Made by a program: the position numbers and the translations under genes. A stretch of 64,000 nt of DNA from Skeletonema tropicum (Eukaryota; Bacillariophyta; Thalassiosirophyceae; Thalassiosirales; Thalassiosiraceae). The stretch is taken from assembly GCA_037178625.1 (NCBI GenBank), contig CM074138.1, positions 496,001 to 560,000 of the forward strand, given 5' to 3'. Shown here in pieces: positions 55,801 to 64,000 of this stretch. The notes below the pieces were generated by a model. It saw nothing but the letters and a program-made list of their open reading frames with translations, searched no databases and was not told where the DNA came from. How positions within the stretch are numbered: position 1 is the first letter of the stretch; the number at the start of each line of letters is the position of its first letter.

Positions 55801-57190
55801 AGAATGTCATCATACAGGAATTCATTAGGACCAAGGCGAAGCTCAAAACATTTACTGAAGAAGATTTATTGGCTCTTCCTCGAATGACCGACAAAAAGAA
55901 GTTGACTGCAATGCTGATTTTGAGTTATGCTGTGGATGCAGCAATACTTTGCCAACCGTATCTCATTCCTTTACTTTCTTTTCGATCAATGAACTTGACT
56001 CTCGATCACGGCGTCTCTTCTTTGTCGGCATCGTGCTTTGCGACATACGGCTGTTGGCTAGTAAACAATCTAATCTCAGATTTTGAAGAAGGATTTAGAA
56101 TGGGCCAGGTTGCAACAAAGCTGATGAATCGCGGAGGAGATGAGTACATGAATGCCCAAGTATTTGTATCTGTTTATGGTCTAATAAACGTGTGGCGTCA
56201 GCCATTTCAAGCGTGTCTCGATATGTTGCTAGAGGGATATGAAGTGGGCATGCGACAAGGAGACATAGACAATGCCTTCAACTGCCTAGCCATGTATGGG
56301 CAAATGACAATATGCTGTGGGTCTTCGCTTCATGAGTTGGTGGAGTGTTCCAGGCTCTATTGCAAGAATGCCATCAAATTCAAAAAACATGTATGCACAT
56401 AGTCTTGTGTAAGTATACACATCATTTCGAAGTATGGTATTTTTTGCGCCGGGCATTCACTCATCCAACTATTTGCATGCATTGTTTATCACATCATAGG
56501 GGGCAACTCCAGTTGGCATTATCTTTGATCGGATCTTCTGAAGACGCCTATCAGACATTTTTCAAGATTACCAAGAAAGAATCTGAGCATGGTTGCATAC
56601 AAAAATCCATTGAAAGCGACAGAGGAGGCTACATAAACCATTTCAGACTTATACCCTTCCGCCACAAACTCTTTTTCGTTCTTATGGATGGACCTGATGA
56701 GGAGATTAGAACGTGGTATGAGTTGGGGCAAAAGGTTGATGAGACGTCAACGCAGGCGATTTTTCCTCGGAAAATTTACGGCTTTTTCATTGACGGTATG
56801 ATTGGCTTCTCTTTTGCCAGGAAATACAAAGATGAGAAGGAAGTATGGGAAAAGATTGGAAACAGCATGATATCAAAGTTTCAAAAGTGGGCAGAAAGCT
56901 CAGAATGGAATTTCACGAACAAACTCTATTTGTTGCTAGCCGAAAGGTATTTTTTACAAAACGACCAAGAAAGCGCTTTCGAGTATTATGATAAAGCGAT
57001 CAAAGCTGCATGTGATCATCGATTTTTACACGAAGAAGGTTTAGCAAATGTAGCTGCAGCCAAGTGTTGCCTACATAATGGCAAAAAGAAAGAAGCACTG
57101 ATACATTACGCCAATGCTAAAGATTGTTACCAGCGTTGGGGTGCCACTGCTCTTGTGAATATGATTGATAATAGGTGTAGTAACCTGTAA
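52885..57190 (+). CDS. Pseudokinase-STAND ATPase-helical repeat protein, five exons
   Basis: Exons 52885..53990, 54088..54288, 54370..54542, 54619..56390 and 56513..57190 give 1,309 aa. Residues ~30-285 are a kinase fold: GYKVL, a hinge-like LYFEWVEGDSLKQWM, but AYNFLTLDHILL in place of the HRD loop and LINLSRA in place of LIDFGLA, so it lacks both catalytic Asp residues. The splice between exons 1 and 2 builds the Walker A site GRGGAGKT, and that between exons 3 and 4 builds Walker B FFDDLHWAD. This DDLHWAD form is typical of AAA_16/STAND ATPases. From ~680 on the protein is helical and TPR-like. Bacterial and diatom relatives often continue into GAF and histidine-kinase domains, absent here. 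It is probably a nucleotide-switched scaffold in signalling. Confidence 0.82.
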
Positions 57191-57504
57191 AATATCCAAA
57201 ACAATTTTAAAATAACGACTAATGACATGCCACATCATCATCATCTCCGACAATATAATGTGACTACGCTACTTGAGATGGAGTACGTATGAATGGTGCA
57301 AATTACAAATTAATCGGCTTGCGTGAAGCATCACATCCACTGCAAAATGAGCACTTTGTTGCGACAAAAGCACAGCCTCAAAAGAAACAAACAATTCATT
57401 CATAATGCTTGAAATGTATCTGTGACGCTTCTAGTGAACCAAAATACTCTGGTACAATAGCAAAGTACGTACAACAGCATAGAAGCATGGAAACATACAC
57501 ATCA
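57191..57504. other. Short intergenic gap
   Basis: 3' flank of the STAND gene. No feature seen before the tandem array begins. Confidence 0.4.
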
Positions 57505-58970
57505 GCACACTGGACTTCTCAAATCAGCTACGAGGCTGTAGCATCGCTTCTATCTACACGTTCTATCCGTCTGAGCAGTGCCAATGTACCATAACACTAT
57601 CGCCACGGAAAATAATGAAGCACTAGAAGCGACTCATGCGCATCTCGACGACGATAGATACGATATTGGTAGAATGTGGTGCTGCTGGCCAGCCCACACT
57701 GGACCTCTCATATCAGCTACGAGACTGTAGCATCGCTTCTACGGACGCTAGTCTTACGAGCGGTACAAATGAGCTTGTCTAGTATCACCGCCGACTAGAA
57801 TGGGCCACTAGAAGCGACACATGCGCATGATGACGACGATAGATACGGTATTGGTAGAATGTGGTGGTGGCCAGCCCACACTGGACCTCTCATATCAGCT
57901 ACGAGACTGTAGCATCGCTTCTACACGCTCTATCCGTCCGAGCAGTGCTAATTCGCTTGTGTAGTATCGTCACTGAGTATGATGGGCCACTAGAAGCGGC
58001 TCATGTGCATGATGACGACGATAGATAAACATTTTACAGCCGCTACTAATGACACTGATAAGGTGAAAGTGGTACTGAAACTGAAATCCAAAACATAAGT
58101 CCGCTCAAGCAGTCAACATGTGATTGCATACTATTACCCTTGTGTGTAATGGCCCACTGGTAGCGGCTGAATCGCGTATTGACGGCGAAATGTAAGTTAT
58201 GATAGATTATGTGCTTCTGGCCAGCCCACACTGGACCACTCATATCAGCTAAGAGACTCTGGCATCGCTTCGACGCACACCAGCCGTCTGAGCAGTTGGA
58301 GTGATCTTGTATAGTATCGCCGTCGAGTATAATGGGCCACTAGAAGTGACTCATGACCGTATTGAGGACGAAAGATACGATTTGGTAAATTAGGTGCTGC
58401 TGGCCAGCCCACACTGGACCTGGACCTCTCATTTCAGCTACGAGATTGTGTCATCGCTTCTACGCACGCCAGTCGTCTGAGCAGTTGGAATGAGCTTGTC
58501 TAGTATCGCCTCCGAGTATAATGGGCCACTAGAAGTGACTCATGACCGTATTGAGGACGATAGATTCGATTTGGTGAAAGTTTTTGATGTTGACCAGCCC
58601 ACCCTCTATCTCTCTCATATCAGCTAAGAGACTCTGGCATCGCTTCTACGCACGCCAGTCGTCTGAGCAGTTGGAATGATTATGTCTAGTATCACCGCCG
58701 ACTAGAATGGGCCACCAGAAGCGGCTCATGCCCATACTGACGGCGATAGATACGATATTGGTAGAATGTGGTGCTGTTGACCAGCCCACACTGGACCTCT
58801 CATATCAGCTAGGAGACTGTGGCGTCGCTTCTACGCACGCCAGTCGTCTGAGCAGTTGTGACAAGCTTGTATAGTATCGCCACCGAGTATAATGGGCCAC
58901 TAGAAGCGGCTGAATCGCGTATTAATTACGATGTATATGATTTGATAGACTGTGGCATCGCTTTAATCTG
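57505..58970 (+). repeat. Tandem array of a ~185-bp unit (about eight copies)
   Basis: The anchor GGCCACTAGAAGCG recurs near 57621, 57806, 57988, 58155, 58338, 58527, 58713 and 58898, a spacing of 167-189 bp. A partial unit opens the array at ~57505. Each unit carries potential helices: TAGAAGCG with CGCTTCTA ~110 nt later, GTGG.GCTG with CAGCCCAC, and GCTACGAG.CTGTAGC. Copies differ from each other by many substitutions, so the array is old, yet most pairing segments are kept. It has no coding capacity. The same unit forms a shorter array at 6.7 kb. Confidence 0.85.
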
Positions 58971-59477
58971 CACAATCCTATTTCTCTCGGAGAAGCACCT
59001 GCGTTGATGGATGATTAAATTTGTATGGATTGATTTGGGTTAATTTATAATGTCTTTCACTTCTAATAACATTCTGACTTGAACTCAAACACAGTGTGAT
59101 GACAACTCTCAAATCATAAGTGGAAGTCTCAAAATCAAGCTTCTCTTCGATTTTTCAAATAGCTTTACCTTCGCTAGAAGCGGCCCACCCTTTCATGTCA
59201 TATGATCTGAATGTAGTAATGATCCTCTTTTCGTGACTTAAACATGTTTTTTGATAGCAGAGTCGTATGTTATTACTGCTCACTCGTATGATTCATTAGA
59301 AGTTATTCTTTTGAGGTACGCTTGGTAGCACATCACTTCGTATCAATCATTCAGAAGAAACATGCCGCTTCTAGTGACGCTTGCTGTTTTTGTATCGAAT
59401 TTCATTGGTTCTCAATTTCACTTCAAGGTGAGCTACTCTTTTCATTCAGTACTGTTTCATTATGTTCTCATATCATT
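58971..59477. other. Intergenic, no feature
   Basis: AT-rich, no repeat or gene recognised. Ends at the 3' end of the zinc-knuckle gene. Confidence 0.4.
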
Positions 59478-60188
59478 CTAAATCAATTTCATGCATCCAT
59501 TTCTCATGTGACCTTCTTCACCGCAATATGTGCATACTTTCAATGTCTTTCCGTCAACATCATTCTTTGGCATTAGTTGATCCAAAGTATACGCTCGCAA
59601 GATTCTCTCTTCGAAACAAATTCCAGACCAAGGGCCAAATTCTGAATTCAATTCAATATCCCTTGGAACATGGAAGTGATTACGGATGAATCTGTAGGCG
59701 TTCTTTTGCCCAGTTGTGAGATTTACCTCTCCACGATGTTGGTAGTCAACAGTACCGTGTATATGATCAGGATGATAGTCGTCTTTCTTTGACTGTGTAT
59801 TGCTGTCATCTGAGTGATAATACATGTCTTCTACATGTGCAGAACTTGTGTCTGCTTTACTAACACGAGGAGACACTAATTTACGCTTTGCAGAAGATGG
59901 CTTCTTTCCGTCGTTCTCTTGTTTGTCTTTTGCGAAGAATTTCTCAATACCAGTCTCTGGTGTGATGATTGACGTAGTCGCAGATGCTGCTGCAGCAGAT
60001 CCAGCTGCAGAGGCGATGTTAGAAGGATGCGCTGCGTCATCCTGCCTCGATGCTGTGGACTTCTGCTTTTTGGTTGGGTTCTTTATGGTCTTCTTTTTGT
60101 ATGGATTGACAATTTCTTTCGGCTTAGTTCCGAGATCAAGACGACGCTTCGCACCACTTGCGTCGGTGTCTCCTTTAGAGTCAACCAT
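59478..60188 (-). CDS. Zinc-knuckle protein with basic N-terminus
   Basis: A single exon of 236 aa from MVDSKG. A basic, Lys-rich N-terminal third (NPYKKKTIKNPTKKQK) precedes an Ala/Thr-rich stretch and a short motif GIEKFF that resembles a PCNA-interacting box with Glu instead of Gln. A compact middle part (YRFIRNHFHVPRDIELNSEF) leads to one CCHC zinc knuckle CTYCGEEGHMRNGC (C-x2-C-x4-H-x4-C) at the extreme C-terminus. Zinc knuckles bind single-stranded nucleic acid. No reverse transcriptase or gag-like region is adjacent. It could be a host gene or a small transposon-derived gene. Confidence 0.6.
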   Translation of the reverse strand: MVDSKGDTDASGAKRRLDLGTKPKEIVNPYKKKTIKNPTKKQKSTASRQDDAAHPSNIASAAGSAAAASATTSIITPETGIEKFFAKDKQENDGKKPSSAKRKLVSPRVSKADTSSAHVEDMYYHSDDSNTQSKKDDYHPDHIHGTVDYQHRGEVNLTTGQKNAYRFIRNHFHVPRDIELNSEFGPWSGICFEERILRAYTLDQLMPKNDVDGKTLKVCTYCGEEGHMRNGCMKLI

Positions 60189-60405
60189 GGCGTTCTTTAT
60201 GGTAAGTGTTACTGCTTGAGTCAAAGGCAAGTGCTGACTATTTACTACTTGGAATGAATGAGATCACTAAAAATGAGATGAGAGCGATGATGAAGAAAGC
60301 ATCGCCGATAAGATTTTGGCGCCAAGTAAGAAAGCCCGCCAAAAAAGTGACATAAAGAAATCATAAGCGGGGTTCCAGACGCTCACCCACCCCGTACGTA
60401 GAACT

Positions 60406-60986
60406 CTGGTACAAAATCCACGTGAAAAAAAATCGACGAAACGTGACGCGCCTCCTTCCCGCCAATTGTTTATTAGTGAAATGCTCTAGCTTTGGGTCCG
60501 AGCGGCCAAAATCGAGATTGAAAGAGTTGATGTACAGGCTTTATAGGTACTACCATCCTTTTGTCGACCGTAATGGGGGTTCTGTACATATGTTGGTTGG
60601 CCGATAATTCCAACTCTCTGCTGAGAAATGCATGTGAGAGTACACTAGCTTTTTGCTAGACAAATTTGGCCGGCCATCAGCCATCATGACTAGCATGAAG
60701 CTAGAGGGTACCTTCAAATGCATAGCTCGACGAAAATATACGCTTTCATCACCTACCCAGCGCAGTATACACTCACATCATAGTCACCTAAAGGATAGTA
60801 TCTCGGGAATAGCATTTAAACCACTTCCCTGAAACTTAATTTTGGCCGCTCGGACCCAAAGCTAGAGCATTTTACTAATAAAAAATTGGCGGGAAGAGGG
60901 CGCGTCACGTTTCGTCAAGGTTTTGAATTCCTACAAATTTGGTTGAATTCCTACGGTGAGCAGTTTCTACGTGAATTTTGTACCAG
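60406..60986. mobile_element. Inverted-repeat (foldback) element, ~580 bp
   Basis: The left arm, about 60406-60510, reads CTGGTACAAAAT.CACGTG, then GACGAAACGTGACGCG, TCCCGCCAATT and GCTCTAGCTTTGGGTCCGAG. The right arm, about 60841-60986, is its reverse complement with a 35-bp insertion near its end. Pairing covers ~95 bp or more. The core (60511-60840) has no open frame. Target duplications could not be fixed: the flanks share GGTTCCA-like words. It ends ~90 bp before the next gene's start codon, so its right arm probably lies in that gene's promoter or 5' leader. Confidence 0.7.
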
Positions 60987-61077
60987 TGGAACCTCTCTTA
61001 TGGCATTACTCCTATAATGCAGCACGCAGCGGCGAGAGGCAGCGGCATCCGACACGTCCTATGTAGCTGTACAGAGG

Positions 61078-62789
61078 ATGAAGAATGCACCAAGAGCACT
61101 GCAACTGTGGTTGTTTACATCTGCGGTAATGCTTACATATTCATTTGCTTCCTACTTGTGCATCGCTCCTAAAACGTATACCAATCAAATTATGTTCTCA
61201 ACACGAAAAAGCCATCATGCAGCGACTCGCTCAAAGACTCAGTTGAAAAGAAAGTATGCTGCTGCGGTGGCTGGTGCAGACTATGGCACCAAGCAGCTGC
61301 TATCAGCGTCACGGCAAGCTTTCATCGACTGGGCAGCAGAAAACGCTGTTCCGATTGAAAAGCTAACACGAGACGACTACAGAGATACCACTGTGTACAA
61401 TGCCGCCTTCTTAAAGTCTCTAAAAGGTGCTATACAATCATCGTCTGCAACTGTTGTCATGCTTAGCGAAGGTTTTCATAATTGCAAAGAAATGATGACA
61501 TTACATGCTGCAATCATTGATTATCTTATAACCGAGTTAAGATTTAGAGTGGTCGCTTCCGAAACAGGGCTGCCTGAATCCAGAGTTATATCAGATTATC
61601 TTCAGGATGAGCCTCGAGTACTCACTTGTGACGAAGAAGATGAAATCTGGGCTGGACTCAACAAAATGTACAGTGCATGGTCTGAGGGGAAGGATCTTAT
61701 CGATCTGTTGATAATTTGTAATGCTAAATTGATGAGCGGATATGGACATGATAATTTTGTCGACTACTGTGGATTAGACATTGGAGGGTTTTACTCTGAC
61801 TGGACGCATCCTATATCAATGATACAAAGATACATGAAGCAGCAATTTCCGCAGTTTGAGAGAGATTGGTCGCAACAAATGAATCCATTGCTACACGCAT
61901 TAGGAACTACACAGGCGCGCTACAATTATCAACACAAATTGACAAGTGCGGAAAAGAATAAGCTAGCGCTGTTGCTGGACGAGTTGGTAGACATGATGAC
62001 TTCGAAAAGAGATGACTTTGATGGAGATCGCGACTTTGAATGGACAAGACAGAGTGCAATATCGGTAAGTGTATTTCAAATATGTATAGTTCTAGTGAAA
62101 GTGGCGTACACTTCTTGTCTAATGGCTGTCTCGATGCCTATCAAATACTTTCACAATAGATGCAACTTGCTGAAAACTACTATCGAAACTATGAACACAT
62201 GTCATCTGACGATATCACAAAGAAATATGCTGGCCTAAATGGAAGAGAAATAGCAATGGCCAATAACCTCATCTGGAGATTGAACCTTGATTGCTCAAGT
62301 AGAAGAGAGCAGACGAAAATGATTGTTATAATCCACGTCATACATACCAAAACAGCAACTCAGTACCAAGACGAAATATGGGGTCATTTCGTGCCCATGG
62401 GTCAAATGGTGAAACAACTCCTTGACGCAGAAAGTGCTCAAGAAGGCAACAAACAAGCCATGTTCAATATCGGAATGGTATACGGAGGAGGTACATTCTG
62501 GGACAAATGGCAGCGACCAAATGAACGGGTAGTTGCCACAATACCACCTCCAAAGGATGATGGGCTCGAGGCAACAATGAAAGAAATATCCGAAGAGACA
62601 GGCATGAAAAACTTCTTCATACATTGGGAACTTGCCCCAAGCGATGCATATGTTTATCTAAATAGTGTGACAACGATCCGTGAAAATGACTACTTCATAC
62701 GCGCTTTTCCTTTGGAGTGGAATGGGTGCATATATCTTGATCACGTGACTCATGCCACTGCTGATAATGCGTATCGGATGAATAATTAG
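61078..62789 (+). CDS. Erythromycin-esterase-family protein, two exons
   Basis: Exons 61078..62064 and 62160..62789 give 538 aa, phase 0. A hydrophobic N-terminus (LWLFTSAVMLTYSFASYLC) suggests a signal or membrane anchor. The family motifs appear in order: MLSEGFHNCKEM (the Glu and His of the GExxH site), RVVASETGLPES (second Glu), a helical middle, REIAMANNLIWRL, and IIHVIHT, which keeps the H-x-x-H spacing of the usual HNxH but has Val for Asn. The glycine-rich FNIGMVYGGGTF near the end matches the core strand. In bacteria such enzymes hydrolyse esters, including macrolide lactones; the eukaryotic substrate is unknown. Confidence 0.78.
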
Positions 62790-63827
62790 ACTAACAATAG
62801 GGTGAGACTTAGTAATCTAAGAAAGATATGTGTGTACTTACTTGTTTCAAGCCTTTGCAAGCTAGCTTTATCCCAGCTAAGGCTGAACTTTCTTGATGCT
62901 GAATGCTTGTCTCCTAGAGATTTAGGAACTTGCTAGTACGCTGCATCTACTGGCTCCGACGCGTATAGGAGATATGTTTCGAAGCATATCGGCATAGCTG
63001 CGGCCGGAAGACTTGGTTAGAGCCTGAGCCTGTAGAAGAGAAGCGTCAATACAATGTAATCAGATGTTCGTCGGCATGTATCCTGACTTCGGTGCCTCAG
63101 GAGCATGCTTTGAACAATGTTATCTATCGATGCTTATCCGACACTACCAAATTCTTCTCGTTGGTACGCGCCGCATCTTGTGTTCTACTCCTTGTGAAGA
63201 CTTTGAGCTATAGATATTTGACACTTTGTTGGCATATAGTCTTCTTCTTTTTGTGTTGCCGCCGGTCTGCGCCTTGGCGGAACTTTCTGACAAGTTTCCA
63301 CTACTTGGCCAACGAGCAAAATGAACTACAGCTTCACTTAGGCGCTGCAGTAGCTTTCCAAAAAGTGGAAGATAGTTTGTTGTCGAAAAAGTGAGTTCAT
63401 TGCCTCCGGATTTGTTAGGGAAGTTCTGCGGGTGGGACGGCCAGGGATCTGTGATTCAACGCGGAGTGACGCGCAGCTTGACACCAGGTCCCAATAAAAC
63501 GCTAATAGAACAAACTAAACTCATTCGTTATATTTTTCTACAGTACTTCTTACCTACACCTCCCACCTCTTTTTATCGAGCAGCTTCGTATCCTTTTATT
63601 AGATACTATTCCTACGTAGAATCGAGTCCCGTTTTGGCAATGCCCAAAGCAAGTGGCCGTTTCCCTTGCCATCGCGGCTTGGTGCTTTTTTGGGCGCGCT
63701 GTACTTTTGTTTGTTGCCGAGATGAAACCTCCATGAGATCTTTTTGCCGCCTGGGCTCTTCAGTTTTTGCATAAAATTCTTCACTTTTCATTTGAACCAC
63801 CGAATAAACAACACCCCCTACCCAACC
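62790..63827. other. Intergenic, no gene supported
   Basis: Several short frames on both strands lack domains. The last few hundred bases must contain the promoter of the HMG gene that starts at 63828; pyrimidine-rich tracts and CACCCCCTACCCAACC lie just ahead of its ATG. Confidence 0.4.
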
Positions 63828-64000
63828 ATGAGTGATAGCGACGACGTTGATTCCCTCGGCTCTGAAGAAGTCGTGGTCAAGAATAAGCGTAAGAAGAGAA
63901 AGAAGAACAAGGACCCTAACCGCCCAAAGCGTAACATGTCCGCCTTCTTCCTCTACTCGAACGCGAACCGTGCTAGGGTCAAGGCTGATAACCCCGATGC
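63828..64000 (+). CDS. HMGB/NHP6-type HMG-box protein, 5' part only
   Basis: A clear start (MSDSDDVDSLGSEE) is followed by a basic stretch (KNKRKKRKKNKDPNRPKR) and the first helix of an HMG box (NMSAFFLYSNANRARVKADN). The window ends 57 codons in, so the rest of the box is not visible. The acidic start and basic linker before DPNRPKR are typical of small abundant HMGB chromatin proteins. This box is not interrupted as far as seen, unlike the pair at 25.7-28.8 kb. Confidence 0.88.
   Translation, partial: MSDSDDVDSLGSEEVVVKNKRKKRKKNKDPNRPKRNMSAFFLYSNANRARVKADNPD

Noticed and set aside
57505..58970. Regular repeats considered as a CRISPR array
   Set aside because: Units are ~185 bp, diverged from each other, without unique spacers, in a eukaryotic nuclear context.
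59478..60188. Retrotransposon gag reading of the zinc-knuckle gene
   Set aside because: One knuckle only, at the extreme C-terminus, with no capsid-like region, reverse transcriptase or long terminal repeats nearby.

Overview
The window is nuclear DNA of a eukaryotic microalga, most likely a diatom. The evidence for this is: (1) genes are monocistronic, on both strands, with short GT..AG introns of about 70-220 nt and donors mostly GTAAGT or GTGAGT; (2) the carotenoid-cleavage oxygenase begins with a signal peptide ending in an ASA|F cleavage site, the hallmark of heterokont plastid targeting; (3) proteins carry long Asn, Ser, Thr, Gln and acidic runs, as is usual in pennate diatoms; (4) the gene set (COG7, nodulin-like MFS, MOSC, HMG boxes, STAND ATPase, KDEL-tagged thioredoxin) is eukaryotic. 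No species can be assigned. All spliced models were made by eye from splice sites and reading-frame continuity, and every exon set I report sums to a multiple of three.

Layout. 0-8 kb: a five-exon FAD-linked (berberine-bridge-like) oxidase followed by a repeat-rich block. The block holds two near-identical 392-bp inverted-repeat elements with 4-bp target duplications (one apparently inside intron 1 of the oxidase), two dispersed repeat families, one of them with a covarying stem-loop, and a short ~187-bp tandem array. 8-16.5 kb: linker-histone-like/FKBP fusion, ER thioredoxin with KDEL, COG7, and a BRCT protein. 17.9-24 kb: one 1,918-residue gene joining acidic repeats, a DDE-type transposase-like core, two BRCT domains and an intact Ulp1-type SUMO protease; this is the most unusual object in the window. 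25.7-29.4 kb: a recent tandem duplication of a gene for an HMG box split by a large insertion. 29.4-33.7 kb: gene-poor. 33.7-44.5 kb: MOSC protein, a small membrane protein, a short-chain dehydrogenase, a nodulin-like MFS transporter, a plastid carotenoid oxygenase and an ABHD17-like hydrolase. 45.4-47.3 kb: a broken DDE transposase. 47.6-52 kb: a basic protein of unknown function, a Siva-like cysteine-rich protein, and a membrane-anchored ubiquitin-like/ankyrin protein. 52.9-57.2 kb: a pseudokinase-STAND ATPase-helical-repeat protein. 57.5-59 kb: about eight copies of the same ~185-bp unit seen at 6.7 kb. 59.5-64 kb: a zinc-knuckle protein, a second inverted-repeat element, an erythromycin-esterase-family protein, and the start of an HMGB-type gene cut by the window edge.

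The genes do not form a pathway. The shared themes are mobile DNA and its by-products (two MITE-like families, a dead transposase, a transposase-like chimera, satellites) and nuclear signalling modules (BRCT, SUMO protease, HMG, linker-histone-like and STAND domains). Three genes (ER thioredoxin, plastid carotenoid oxygenase, N-myristoylation-type hydrolase) have clear targeting signals.
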